Below, piece after piece: positions 45,534 to 58,329 of a stretch of DNA of 64,000 nucleotides (position 1 is the first letter of the stretch; the number at the start of each line of letters is the position of its first letter). This DNA comes from Flaveria trinervia (Eukaryota; Streptophyta; Magnoliopsida; Asterales; Asteraceae). A program made the position numbers and the translations under genes. The notes under the pieces are model-generated. The model did not search any database, was not told the origin of the DNA, and saw nothing but the letters and a program-made list of their open reading frames with translations. The stretch lies in the NCBI GenBank assembly GCA_025506515.1, contig CM046444.1, positions 117,347,930 through 117,411,929 of the forward strand. Direction: 5' to 3'.

Positions 45534-48147
45534 TGTCACACCCCCGCTAAGAGCGGAAACACGGGGTTGCGACGAGACGGGAATCGTCATAACACATGGT
45601 AAGCGATAGAGATGCAATAATAATAATGATGACATGCGTGTCATGACGACACCCGACAACAAGGGACTTGTGTCGTGTTTAGTCAGTATTCACGACAACA
45701 TAGCCATAAGCATATACATGATATAAGATAAACATAGGTAATAACATTGTATGCAATTCCCACAACCCGGGAACAAGTTACAAAGTATAATGTTGTTTGA
45801 AACAGTTACAACAATTGTTTTCAAAAAGACAAGTTTGGCCCGAAAAATGCATCCTAGGGTCTCCACTAAGGTAGCACACCTAGAACCTCAGCTAGCATGA
45901 TCACCTGAAAAGATATGCTCAAAATGGTCAACAAAATTGTTGGTGAGCTCGCAGGTTTAAGTAATAAAAGTGTAGTGATGCTGTATAAAGTAAATGATAT
46001 GGAATACCGTGAATACAACTATATACACAAGTAAAATCACATGACATGAGCTTTGCAACCAAACTAACGACGTACACAAAGAAATTGTCAGCATATATTC
46101 ACCCAAGGCCCGTACCTGGCTATTGTTGGTACTAACTAGTATACCAACAAGAGGGTGGGGGTGTCAACCCAGTAGTACTACCAATACCTAACCGTCGGTT
46201 CCCACACTGGAATTAAATAGTTGCAAAGAGAACCACACAGCAGACCCAAGCATGTATCAGATAAGTACTTGCAACACAGTATCACGTTGATTCCTTGTAT
46301 GAAAATTGTATGTATGTTGTACAACATAGAAAACGGGCGAGCATACTTTTCCCCCATGTTTGTAATGTTTTAAAGTAGTATAAGCATAAAAGGGGGCCAT
46401 GAAACTCACATGTTAAGTGGTAATATGAAAGGTCGAGATTCCAACAGTTGAATGCAATGATCGGTCAAACACCTATTGACAGTTATGTCAAGCATTAATG
46501 ACATGTATAAAGCGTATAGCAATGTTTGGTCGGTTCGGGTTGTATCGGTTCGGTCGTGGGTGGCACACACACACAAGCGGACACACGTATCAGATTATGT
46601 AGATCCAAGTACTACGAGTAGTCGTCATTGCTTATGACATCCTTGTAAAGATCTCATTGTTATGAAAGATGACACTTGTTAAGTATTTGTAGTTTCAAAT
46701 GGGTTGTCAGTAATTGTAAAATGTTAGGTTTATTTCAATTGAAATAGTATGTGCATGTTGATAGCGTTGACTTTAATCTTTGGGGTCAAGCAATGACACT
46801 TTTACTGATGTTGCCTTATCATCATCAGACGTTCAAGGAATTCACACTCATCATCAGTCACACAACAGGACTAGACGCTCGACCCACGTTCCATTCGTAC
46901 GAATCAACCTTCAATCGTGCGAATTAGCTACTTTCGCGCGATTGAACCTTCATTCGTGCGATTGGACTCAGTCGCACCCACACAACACACACATTCGCAC
47001 GACCCAACCTCCATGCGCACGAATCAACCCTCAATCGTGCGAATTAGCTACTTTCGTGCGATTGAACCTTCATTCGTGCGATTGGACCCAGTCGTGCGAA
47101 ACACGCACAATCGCATACATTCAGTCGGTCACCTGACTCAATCTCACACAAACACACAGTCGCACGCATGCTATCGCACAACTCAGTCGCACGATTGACT
47201 TAGACGCTGATTCAGTCGACGCTCACTCAGTCGCATGGCTCAATCGCATACAACACCCAGTCGCACGACTCAGTCGCACCACCTAGTCGCACAACTCAGT
47301 CGCATGATTGACTTAGACGCATGATTCAGTCGCACGACTCACTCAGTCGCACGGCTCAATGCATGACAGACCCAGTCGCCTGAACTGCATACCACGACTG
47401 TGGTCGGGCTGAGCAGCCCCCGAGCTACTCTAACGCGAGTTTTATACCACGAGGACTTCCAGAACACTCAAAAAACATACACAACATGAAACACAAGCAG
47501 AAAGACCTCACACGCACCCACACGACCTCATGTGCTCGGATGAACCCGCACTACCGAAACCCTAGAAAACACAGCATAAAAAGACAAGAAAAGAGACAAC
47601 CAAAGTCGTCTACCTGCTAGAAATGAGTAGATGAGGCTGTAGATGAAGACGATGACGAAAACGAGACCACATGGGTAATTTTGGTGCTAGAATGAAGAAA
47701 ATGTGTGTGTAGGGAGTGAAGGTGAAGAAAGATAAGTGAGTGAGGAATGGCTGGGAATGGGGTTTATATACTCAGCCCAAGTTTGCAAAATACAAGTTTA
47801 GTCCCTGCACTTAACCCTCGAGTTTCCCAAAATTTGTTTCGGTTGATTACGACCTTAAAATGTTCGTTATATTAAGGTTAAAAGCGTGTTTAATGGCATT
47901 TGATAGCTAAAATGGTTTTATTAATGATAATGGTCGAATAAAAGAAAAAAATGATATATTGGTGTAATGGTGATGAAATTTATAAAAGTTTTATGCTTAA
48001 CACACTTTCTCGAAGGAAGTACAGGCACAAGAAAATAAACAGACATGATTTCTTAAAGCAGGAGTTCATGAAGAAAAGGAAGAATAATTAAAATATTTCT
48101 ATGTTTATTTATGTCGTTCGACGGACCTTAAGGTGACGGATGTCACA
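45534..48147 (-). repeat. 3' LTR of chromovirus E
   Basis: A 2614-bp copy, begins TGTCACACCC and ends GGATGTCACA. It contains a minisatellite-like stretch (46880-47400) rich in TCGCACGA and TCGTGCGA words, including a 120-bp direct duplication (units starting 46901 and 47021). Confidence 0.95.
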
Positions 48148-48180
48148 GTATCCCCCATTGAGAGAATTTCGTCCCGAAAT

Positions 48181-48539
48181 TCAGCTGGAGTTAGGTCCTA
48201 GAGTGTCATCCACGAATAAGTGTGGGCTGAGTTTCATTTGATCTTCCCGTTCCCATGTAAACTCTGGCCCTCGTTTTGAATTCCACCTTACGCGAACAAT
48301 TGGTATTCTGCTGCGCTTCAACTGTTTGACCTTACGTCCATGACTTCAATGGATTCCTCATAAAATGAAGCTTTTCGTCTATTTTGATATCGTCAATGGG
48401 TATGTGAAGTGATTTGTCAGCTAAACACTTCTTGAGGTTCGACACATGGAAAGTATCATGCACACATTGAGTTCTCGTGGTAACCTTAATCGGTAAGCCA
48501 CCGGACCAATTCTTTGGTAATCTCGAATGGTCCAACGTA
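48181..48539 (-). pseudogene. Chromodomain of chromovirus E
   Basis: On the minus strand the frame near 48340-48181 reads KQLKRSRIPIVRVRWNSKRG followed by PEFTWEREDQMK and ends at a TGA at 48183-48181. This is a chromodomain like that at 2607-2790. The preceding linker (frame 48535-48332, VSNLKKC) belongs to the integrase C terminus; a frameshift near 48345 separates them. Confidence 0.9.
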
Positions 48540-49426
48540 TCTTGGGGCTAACTTCCCTTTCTTTCCAAACCGAACAACTCCTTTCCAAGGGAGAATTTGA
48601 GTAACACTCGGTCCCCAACGTTGAATTCTAGAGGCTTTCGACGATTGTCGGCGTAACTCTTTTGCGATCTCTAGCGGCTTTCAGTCTATCTTTGATTTGG
48701 AAGATCTTTTCGTTTTTTCCTGGATGATCTCTGGGCCTGTTAACTGACTTTCACCAATCTCGGCCCACAAACGGTGATCTACACTTCCTTCCGTACAACG
48801 CTTCGAACGGAGCACACCCAATGCTGGTGTGGTAGCTGTTATTGTATGAGAATTCAATCAATGGCAAATGAGTATCCCAACTACCACCAAAGTCGATTAC
48901 ACACGCTCTCAGCATGTCTTCTAGCGTTGTATGGTTCGTTCACTTTGGCCATCTGTTTGAGGGTGATAGGCGGTACTCATGTCTAATCGAGTGCCCATCG
49001 CTTTTTGTAGTGTCTGCCAAAATCGTGAAGTGAATCGGCCGTCACGGTCGGAGATGATTGACACCGGCACTCCGTGTCTTGTCACGACCTCTTTGATGTA
49101 CAATCTCGCCAACTTGTCCATTTTGTAGTCTTCTCGGATTGGCAAGAAGTGTGCTGATTTCGTCATTCGATCCACTACGACCCATATCAAGTCATGTCCG
49201 TTGCTCGTTTTAGGGAGTTTGGTAATGAAATCCATGGCTATATTCTCCCATTTCCACTCGGGAATTTCAGGTTGCTGTAATATCCGATGGTTTCTAATGT
49301 TCAGCTTTAACTTTCGAACATGTCAAGCATCTGCTACGTACGTGGCAATGTCTTTCTCAAGCCTGGCCACCAATACAGATTTTTGAGATCGTGGTACATC
49401 TTGTCTGCGCCAGGATGAATAGAATA
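48540..49426 (-). pseudogene. Integrase of chromovirus E
   Basis: The frame 49235-48921 covers the catalytic core with all three acidic residues: VVVDRMTKSAHF (first Asp), ISDRDGRFTSRFW (second Asp), and TDGQSERTIQ (Glu). The zinc-binding region lies at about 49420-49260 and the C-terminal region (FGKKGKLAPRYVGPF-like) at 48620-48540, both in other frames because of one-base indels. Confidence 0.92.
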
Positions 49427-50300
49427 TCACGTCTTGTGTGCTTCATCCATGACCAAGGTACGTACACCTCCCCACTTGGGTACCCATATACGGTCCACGA
49501 AGTACTGTACACCATCGTCCTTGCACATCAGTTGTTTATCCAACCCTCGGAATTCTTCTCCCGCAAGGTTTTCTTCTTTCATCGCCTCACTTTGTGCAAT
49601 TTGGATCTGAGCTTTCAAATTTGTTTGAATGGTCAATCCCAAAGCTCGAGCACGTAGTGGTTTCACGCGTTCCTTGCGGCTTAGAGCATCAGCCACCACA
49701 TTAGCTTTCCCCGGATGATACCGAATTTCACAATCGTAGTCACTAAGAAGCTCTACCCAACGTCGCTGTCGCATATTCAGTTCCCTCTGATCCATAATAT
49801 GTTGAAGGCTTTTATGATCTGTGTATACGATGCATTTGGTTCCATACAGGTAATGTCTCCATATTTTAAGTGCGAATACTACAGCGCCCAACTCAAGATC
49901 ATGAGTCGTGTAGTTCTTCTCGTGCACCTTAAGTTGTCGCGAAGCGTAGGCGATCACCTTATCTTTCTGCATTAGTACACATCCCAACCCTTGATGCGAA
50001 GCATCACAGTACACCACAAAATCATCAGTTCCGTCTGGAAGGGACAATATCGGTGCATTGCACAGCTTATCTTTCAGCGTTTGGAACGTCCGTTCTTGCG
50101 CATCTCCCCAATCAAACTTCTTGTCTTTCTGAGTCAGCAATGTCAACGGTTGAGCGATCTTTGAAAAGTCGCAATGAAACGACGATAGTATCCGGCTAAT
50201 CCTAAGAACTGCCGTATCTCTGAAGGTGTCTGGGGTGTATCCCATTTCTTTACCGCTTCGATCTTGCCGGGATCTACATGAATCCCGTCTTTGTTAACCA
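49427..50300 (-). pseudogene. RT end and RNase H of chromovirus E
   Basis: One open frame of 272 codons (50245-49427). It starts in the RT thumb (PLTLLTQKDKKFDWGDAQER), passes the RNase H blocks FVVYCDASHQGLGCVLMQ, VIAYASRQLKVHEKNYTTHD and VYTDHKSLQHIM, and then ADALSRKE. The Asp and Glu residues of the RNase H site are present (CDAS, ELGAVVFALK, TDHKS). Confidence 0.93.
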
Positions 50301-51165
50301 CATGACCCAAAAACTTCACCTCTCGCAGCCAGAATTCACACTTCGAGAACTTGGCAAAAAGTCTCTTCTCTTAACAGTTCCAGTATTGCCCGAAGGTGTT
50401 CTTCATGGTCCTCCTTCGATCGAGAGTAGATAAGTATGTCGTCGATGATACGATCACAAACTTATCCAAGTAAGGTTTGCACACCTGATTCATCAAGTCC
50501 ATGAACACAGCTGGTGCGTTAGTCAATCCAAACGGCATGACCAAGAACTCATAGTGCCCATAGCGAGTTCTAAATGTTGTCTTCGATATGTCCTCCTCGA
50601 AAACTCTTAGTTGGTGATATCCAGATCGAAGGTCGATCTTGGAAAAATACGAAGCTCCTTGTAACTGATCAAACAGGTCGTCAATCCTGGGGAGAGGATA
50701 CCGATTCTTCACAGTAATTGTTCAACTCACGGTAGTCGATGCACATACGGAACGACCCATCCTTCTTCTTGACAAATACACTGGTGCTCCCCAAGGCGAG
50801 TGACTCGGCCGAATAAACCCTTCTCCAGTAGTTCCTGGAACTGGCTAGATAACTCTTGCATTTCCGGTGCCAACCGATACGGTGTCTTTGCTACCGGTGT
50901 AGCTCGGAACCAACTCAATACGAAATTCCACCTGTCGTGGAGGAGGCAAACCAGACAACTCATCTGGGAATACATCTGGGTAATCCCGCACTATAGGGAT
51001 ATTTGCCAATTCCTGTTCCTCCTCTTTCTTTTCCACCACATGAGCCAGAAAAGAGTAGCACTGTTTTCGTAAACTCCGGCGTGCTTTCATGCAGGAAATA
51101 AGCTTTAATTTTCTCCCCGGTCTTTCTCCTTGAACTCTGAGTACTCCCCCGTTTGACATAGGGAT
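50301..51165 (-). pseudogene. Reverse transcriptase of chromovirus E
   Basis: Minus-strand frames 51159-50845, 50975-50727 and 50712-50371 together cover RT: YPDVFPDELSGLPPPRQVEF, YRLAPEMQELSSQFQELLEK, then YPLPRIDDLFDQLQGASYFS, DLRSGYHQLRV, MPFGLTNAPAVFMDLMNQVC and the DKFVIV segment leading to the catalytic Asp pair. The frame is lost exactly at the FIDD box by an indel near 50445. At least three frameshifts are needed to read the domain. Confidence 0.92.
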
Positions 51166-51599
51166 TCACACTACCTTGTCTCGACAGACATTCTCGGCCC
51201 CGTGTTTCGACAACCAATCCATTCCCACAATCACATCGAAACTTCCTAACTCAAAGGGTATCAAGTCTATATCGAAGGTGTGGTTCTCTAACATTATCAA
51301 GCACTTTCTAATAATTTCATCAGCTTGAACAATCCTACCGTTGGCCATTTCTACAGAGTAGCTAGTTTCTAGCCTACTAGGGCTCAAATCAAGCAATTGC
51401 ACAAACTCAGAAGATATAAAGCTATTGTCTGCTCCAGTATCAAACAGTATAGATGCAAAGTGATTATTGAGTAAGTGCGTACCCGTGACAACATTCGGGT
51501 CCTGACGAGCATCGTTGGCTCCAATGACGAATGCACGTCCCCGAGCTGTATTCCCCTGATTGGTCGGGCCTTGATTTCCAGCTATAGCCATCACTTGCT
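51166..51599 (-). pseudogene. Aspartic protease of chromovirus E
   Basis: The frame 51594-51166 contains the retropepsin active site ILFDTGADNSFIS, then SVEMANGRIV and the FDVIVGMDWLSKH block typical of gypsy proteases. It matures the gag-pol polyprotein. It joins the RT frame through a shift near 51165. Confidence 0.92.
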
Positions 51600-52869
51600 G
51601 CTGGTTGTTTCCTTATTGACCCGGTGCCCGATTCAGCCTGGGGCACATGTTTCGGTAGTGATCAAGGCTTCCACACTCATAACAAGCCCTTGCATTCCCG
51701 ACGGGGTTAACCGCGTTGATCGGTGTAACCATATTCGGCGTTGTTCTGCAGTCTCTTGCAAGATGCCCCGGGCGTCTACAGTTCGCGCACACCCGGCACT
51801 GCGTTCCTGGGGGATGATGATAATTGCACTTGTCACATTTGGGGTGCGGACCCACATACTCTCGCCTGCCCTGCGTCACTGCCATAAAGTTTCTGGTTGT
51901 CTTGGCTCTTTTATCAAACTTCCCGGCACTCGACCGGCTCGTTTCCCCAAAATCCTTTCTCTTTTCTGCTCCTCTACCCAATACTCCCGTTCTCACCATT
52001 TCATCAGTCAAAGCGCCAGCCTTCAGAATTGCGCTCTGAATAGTAGGAGGAGCAGTAGCGGTTACCATTGCCCGGATTGAGGCGCAAGTCCCCAAATGTA
52101 CCTCTCTATCCTTTTTGATTCTGGGGTGACTAGATGTGGAACCAACCTTGCTAACTCATGAAAACGGTCGGTGTAAGCTGCGTGCCCAGCCCCCACCATG
52201 GCATGATTCTAGAACTCATGCTCAAGTTTTTTCATCTCATTGAGAGGACATTACTCTTGGTGATTAGGGCCTTGAACTCATCCCACGACATTTGCATCGC
52301 GGATTCTCTTCCTCTAGCCTGAACCTGAGTGTTCCACCACGTTGGTGCCTTGCCCTGTAGTGAGCAAGTGGCGTACTTAATCCTTTGACTGTCGAGGCAT
52401 TCGCTGATGTCGATCACGACCTCCATCTTTTCAAGCCATGGTCAGAGCTATGGCTCCACCTTTGCCATCAAACTCTCGTGGTTTACAAGCCACAAATTCC
52501 TTGTACGAACATCCCGTCTAGCATTCACTACCCCGGTCTCATTAACAATTCCAGTTTCGTTACCGGCTGTACCACCATTTCGGTCTCCTGATTGCTTTCG
52601 TTCCCAGTCGGGTTACCGTTATCCTCATTATCATTGCCACCGCCCCCGTGGGGGTGAGAATCTGAAGAGCATCGCTCACTTGGGCACGATAGTCGAAATT
52701 AGTGCAGCCAGCTGTTGAGCGATCAGGGCTGCCATATCCGCGTTCCCTGTTCCTTGATTGCTACTGGTTGGAGCATCACTTGTTCTTGGGGTTCTTCCCC
52801 TGCCTCTGCCTCTGCCCCTTGGGGCTTCAATCCGCTACTATTACTGCGAGTAGATCTTCGAGGCGGCAT
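51600..52869 (-). pseudogene. Gag of chromovirus E with two zinc knuckles
   Basis: The start codon at 52869 begins MPPRRSTRSNSSGL, a usual chromovirus gag start. The capsid core appears in the frame 52426-52232 (RIKYATCSLQGKAPTWWNTQ), and the frame 52095-51613 carries two CCHC knuckles, CANCRRPGHLARDC and CYECGSLDHYRNMC. One-base breaks separate these pieces. The plus-strand frames in 51475-52718 are shadows. Confidence 0.9.
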
Positions 52870-53548
52870 GTTCTATTCATAAAAGAGGTAACATGTAAGC
52901 TTTAGTCACCATAAGATACCAAGTATTCCGTTTATCAAGTTCAATGTTCATGTTCCGGTCGGTCAAGATCACCATGCAGCCATTTCAAGCATATTCTCGG
53001 TATACCGGTGATGTTTATATATAGGGTTCCCCGCAGCGTTCCCACCACACCCACGATGTACCGAGAATGATGCCCGATCCGGTTACATGACATCCGACTT
53101 CCTTTACATCATATCCATAATAATCCATCAGGTCAACTGGGAGCCCAAGCATGTAATCACGTATAGTCAGGTGGAGGTTGCCTATCTTGCATCCTTAAAG
53201 GACTCTCACATAGCCTCCTCGGGTCGGTCTCAGTATCCAAGGTTAAGCACAGTATATGATTTGTGAAGATCTCTTCGGGTCCCAATGCCCGAATTTGGCT
53301 ATGATAACTTGGCGCGCAGAGGGAACGGAAGATCTAATAGGAGCATCCCATAAAAGAGTGAGCACAAGGGCTTCTCATAGGGTGAAAAGATCACGAAATA
53401 GATAGATAAACGAACAAGTAATGAGGAACACGTATGAGATACAAAATGCACACAACCCTGGCATGCAATCTACATGAAGGTTCCTAGGTTATAGTCTAGG
53501 TCAAGCGTATTGCCTGATTCTCTATAACCAATGGCTCTGATACCAGTC
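52870..53548 (-). other. 5' untranslated leader and primer site of chromovirus E
   Basis: About 680 bases between the LTR and gag. The primer site TGGTATCAGAGCCATTGG (53546-53529) adjoins the LTR. No other coding capacity seen. Confidence 0.85.
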
Positions 53549-56153
53549 TGTCACACCCCCACTAAGAGCGGAAACACGGGTTGCGACGAGACGGGAATCG
53601 TCATAACACATGGTAAGCGATAGAGATGCAATAATAATAATGATGACATGCGTGTCATGACGACACCCGACAACAAGGGAACTTGGTCGTGTTTAGTTAG
53701 TATTCACGACAACATAGCCATAAGCATATACATGATATAAGATAAACATAGGTAATAACATTGTATGCAATTCCCACAACCCGGGAACAAGTTACAAAGT
53801 ATAATGTTGTTTGAAACAGTTACAACAATTGTTTTCAAAAAGACAAGTTGGCCCGAAAAATGCATCCTAGGGTCTCCACTAAGGTAGCACACCTAGAACC
53901 TCAGCTAGCATGATCACCTGAAAAGATATGCTCAAAATGGTCAACAAAATTGTTGGTGAGCTCGCAGGTTTAAGTAATAAAAGTGTAAGTGATGCTGTAT
54001 AAAGTAAATGATATGGAATACCGTGAATACAACTATATACACAAGTAAAATCACATGACATGAGCTTTGCAACCAAACCTAACGACGTACACAAAGAAAT
54101 TGTCAGCATATATTCCCAAGGCCGTACCTGGCTATGTTGGTACTAACTAGTATAAAACAAGAGGGTGGGGGTGTCAACCTAGTAGTACTACCAATACCTA
54201 ACCGTCGGTTCCACACTGGAAAAATAGTTGCAAAGATAGAACCACACAGCAGACCCAAGCATGTATCAGATAAGTACTTGCAACACAGTATCACGTTGAT
54301 TCCTTGTATGAAAATGTATGTATGTTGTACAACATAGAAAACGGGCGAGCATACTTTTCCCCCATGTTTGTAAATGTTTTTAAAGTAGTATAAGCATAAA
54401 AAGGGGCCATGAAACTCACATGTTAAGTGGTAAGTATGAAAGGTCGAGATTCCAACAGTTGAATGCAATGATCGGTCAAACACCTATTGACAGTTATTGT
54501 CAAGCATTAATGACATGTATAAAGCGTATAGCAATGTTTGGTCGGTTCGGGTTGTATCGGTTCGGTCGTGGGTGGCACACACACACAAGCGGACACACGT
54601 ATCAGATCTTATGTAGATCCAAGTACTACGAGTAGTCGTCATTGCTTATGACATCCTTGTAAAGATCTCATTGTTATGAAAGATGACACTTGTTAAGTAT
54701 TTGTAGTTTCAAATGGGTTGTCAGTAATTGTAAAATGTTAGGTTTATTTCAATTGAAATAGTATGTGCATGTTGATAGCGTTGACTTTAATCTTTGGGGT
54801 CAAGCAATGACACTTTTACTGATGTGCCTTATCATCATCAGACGTTCAAGGGAAATTCACACCTCATCAGTCACACAACAGGACTAGACGCTCGACCCAC
54901 GTTCCATTCGTACGAATCAACCTTCAATCGTGCGAATTAGCTACTTTCGCGCGATTGAACCTTCATTCGTGCGATTGGACTCAGTCGCACCACACAACAC
55001 ACACATTCGCACGACCCAACCTCCATGCGCACGAATCAACCCTCAATCGTGCGAATTAGCTACTTTCGTGCGATTGAACCTTCATTCGTGCGATTGGACT
55101 CCAGTCGTGCGAAACACGCACAATCGCATACATTCAGTCGGTCACCTGACTCAATCTCACACAAACACACAGTCGCACGACATGCCTAGTCGCACAACTC
55201 AGTCGCACGATTGACTTAGACGCATGATTCAGTCGCACGACTCACTCAGTCGCACGGCTCAATCGCATACAAACACCCAGTCGCACGACTCATTCGCACG
55301 ACATGCCTAGTCGCACAACTCAGTCGCACGATTGACTTAGACGCATGATTGGCTCAATCGCATGACAGATCCAGTCGCCTGAACTGCAGAATCGCGACTG
55401 TGGTCGGGCTGAGCAGCCCTCGAGCTGCTCTAACGCGAGTTTTATACCACGAGGACTTCCAGAAACACTCAACAAACATACACAAACATGAAACACAAGC
55501 AGAGAAAGACCTCACACGCACCCACACGACCTCATGTGCTCGGATGAACCCGAGCACCCGAAACCCTAGAAACACAGCAGTAAAAAGACAAGAAAAGAGA
55601 CAACCAAAGTCGTCTACTGCTAGAAATGAGTAGATGAGGCTGTAGATGAAGACTAGACGACGAAAACGAGACCACACGGGTAGATTTTGGTGCTAGAATG
55701 AAGAAAATGTGTGTGTAGGGAGTGAAGAGGTGAAGAAGATGAAGTGAGTGAGGAATGGCTGGGAATGGGGTTTATATACCCAGCCAAGTTTGCAAAATAC
55801 AAGTTTAGTCCTGCACTTAACCCTCGAGTTTCCCAAAATTTGTTCGGTTGATTACGACCTTAAAATGTTCGTTATATTAAGGTTAAAAGCGTGTGTTTAA
55901 TGGCATTTGATAGTCTAAAATAGTTTTATTAATGATAATGGTCGAAATAAAGAAAAAATGATATATTTGGTGGTAATGGTGATGAAATTTATAAAAGTTT
56001 TATGCTTAACACGTTCTCGAAGGAAGTACAGGCACAAAGGAAAATAAACAGACATGATTCCTTAAAGCAGGAGTTCATGAAGAAAAGAAGAAAATTAAAA
56101 TATTTCTATGTTTATTATGTCGTTCGACGGACCTTAAGGTGACGGATGTCACA
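53549..56153 (-). repeat. 5' LTR of chromovirus E
   Basis: A 2605-bp copy, nearly identical to 45534-48147. Of five differences in the first 330 bases I count three one-base indels and two substitutions. It carries the same TCGCACGA-rich minisatellite (54895-55390), with the direct duplication at 54914 and 55033. Confidence 0.95.
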
Positions 56154-56842
56154 TTAAGAACACTTGATGAAACGTCGCGGCCGTAGATGAATGATGGTTT
56201 TGAATTTCTTGATGATATTCCATTAAACTGGAGGGTAGCTTCGTAAGAGGATTAGGACTAAAAGCCCTTATCAAATCCAGGTCTTGAATCCCAGAAGATG
56301 GTGTTCAAGTGTAGTGCAGGTTGCGGCGATGGAGATGATTGAATCTGTTTGATGAGTGTTTTCAGGTGAGATACGAGTTGTGAACGTTTAGAATTATTTA
56401 GATGATTGTTTAGGTTAGTTCAATTTGGTTATATTGGGATTAAATGGTGTTTGAACGGTTGGTGTTCAATTTCATTGGTTACACGATGATTCACGTAGTG
56501 ACCGATGATTTAAAACAATTAATTCACACATTTAAGTTGAATCACACACAAAACGTTTTGGACCGGTTTTGGGCTTCGAAATCGAGTAATTTGGGCGATT
56601 TGGACATCGACGGAGCTTCGCCGGAATACCTGTCGGATTTACGGGGGTTGAAATGGGGGAGGGGGTTGGGTTTGAGAATTTACACAAACGACCCCTGTAG
56701 TTTTGACTTTAACATTTTATGCAAAACTTTGCATTAAGGTTTTAAAAAAAATAGCAACTAACCCCTTATATTTTAAGTTTTTACACTTTTCTAAGTTTAG
56801 TAATTTTATAAATTAATATATTATTAGTGTTTACCATTATTA

Positions 56843-56873
<31 letters not shown>

Positions 56874-58329
56874 GTAATAAAAAAAATTGTTATAAACATT
56901 AGTATTGTTCAAATCATTTGCTTGATTATAACTTTCATACATTAAAGATTAATGACGACTAAGTAACAATCATAATTAACCATAAGTTTTAAATTGGCAA
57001 CAATGACCCTTACAAGAATTAACGACGTTAACTTTTAATTAACGTAAAAACACAGGATGTTACAGTCTCCCAACTTAAAAGAATTTTGTCCCGAAATTAA
57101 GAATGAAACTTAAATGAACAGGAGACCTATGATGAAAGATAAGTGTACTAACGGACCGTGGTTGGCGTTTGATTACGGTTGAGATGCTTCACTTTACGAA
57201 TTATGGAATTTTACACGATGCATACAAATTTGAACTCTTCCAGTGGAATGCGAAAGTTATCATTGACAAACTAACTCTTTGAGATTTAACACATGAAATA
57301 CTGGAAAACGATGATAAGTTCCCGAGGTATATTAGACTTATAAGTCACACTTTTCCCATCATCGGGAAAGAAACTGTGTAATACAGTGACGTTTTGAAGC
57401 CAAAAAGAAATAATAATATCCCGTATTTGTATGAAACTTTGACCTATGGAATTTAAGAATCCTAAGTGCCACTCTATAATGACACGGGCATAAGGCATAT
57501 CTTGAGAATACGTATCGCTCCTCCGGTTAAACCGTCAGGTTAAAAAAATGATACGATATGTCGAGATTTTGAGCTGGGTTCCCAAAGATGATTAGATGCA
57601 TTACTAATAGAAAGTGAATCGATCATCAGAATTAACGATCGATGTTTAATGACGCACCACGATAACCGACTATTTGAGGTAAGTACGAGTCAATTTCTCG
57701 ACTTGTTATCTCACATGAGTCCATATGAAATGCGCGAAACTAGCCAATCGCGGGAAATTCATGCTTTTTGTCCACATCGGAATGAATGTAATAACAAGTC
57801 TTATGAGTCGCAATCAAGATAGAGATTTAGAGATTTACAAAGACGTCGTTCATGATTGGATTGGAATTTGAATAATTTAGGATATTGATGATAAAGGCAA
57901 TCACAAATAGTTTTCCAAGTACGGCTCGCACACGCGGTTCATCAAACCCATGAACACAACCATACATTGCTATAAACAGAAAGGCATGGCATGAATTTAT
58001 AATAACGTTATCTTGTACGAAAGACTGTTTTAGGAGTGTTATCATCGTGCAATTGGGTTTTAATGATAACTCAGAATGAAGGTTGATAAAAAGTTTCCAT
58101 AAAGCTAGATCAAACATCAAAATAAACATAAAAGCATGAGAGAAGAAATCAATTTAAAATTTAAATATTCCAGGCTTGGAACTAGGGTTACCCTAAAGTA
58201 ACAACGACCCCTTTTGAGTTCCAGATTCATGCTTTAGTTTGACTGGCTGGAACACTATCGTCGATAAAACAGATAACGGTGTTCACCCTTCAAGTTATTA
58301 CATGTTTCTTGTCAATTGAAGTCTTAAAA

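Larger units (their letters stand above)
45534..56153 (-). mobile_element. Complete Ty3/gypsy chromovirus E
   Basis: A 10,620-bp element on the minus strand with LTRs 45534-48147 and 53549-56153, flanked by exact duplication TTAAG (45529-45533 and 56154-56158). The minus-strand primer site TGGTATCAGAGCCATTGG adjoins the 5' LTR (53546-53529). The polypurine tract CAATGGGGG lies beside the 3' LTR near 48155. The interior encodes gag with two zinc knuckles, protease, RT, RNase H, integrase and chromodomain in chromovirus order. The LTRs are almost identical apart from one-base indels, making it among the youngest insertions here. Frames are broken by similar one-base changes. Confidence 0.96.
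41138..57064 (-). repeat. 3' LTR of gypsy element C, interrupted twice
   Basis: The LTR is present as 41138-42466, 45334-45533 and 56159-57064 (plus duplicated target bases), together about 2.43 kb. Each segment aligns in order to 60509-62954. The interruptions are the solo LTR at 42467-45328 and the full element at 45534-56153, each with exact 5-bp duplications. An ATT-repeat microsatellite lies at 56837-56873. Confidence 0.93.

Noticed and set aside
46880..47400. A CRISPR-like array
   Set aside because: The repeated words are irregularly spaced, short and in both orientations inside a plant LTR; there are no uniform repeats and spacers.
51475..52080. A 201-codon plus-strand frame
   Set aside because: It lies antisense to the clear gag zinc-knuckle region of chromovirus E and has no family features; it is a shadow.
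55354..55677. Frames of about 100 codons in the chromovirus E LTR
   Set aside because: They sit in an LTR, are biased by repeat words, and are not kept in the same form in the other LTR.
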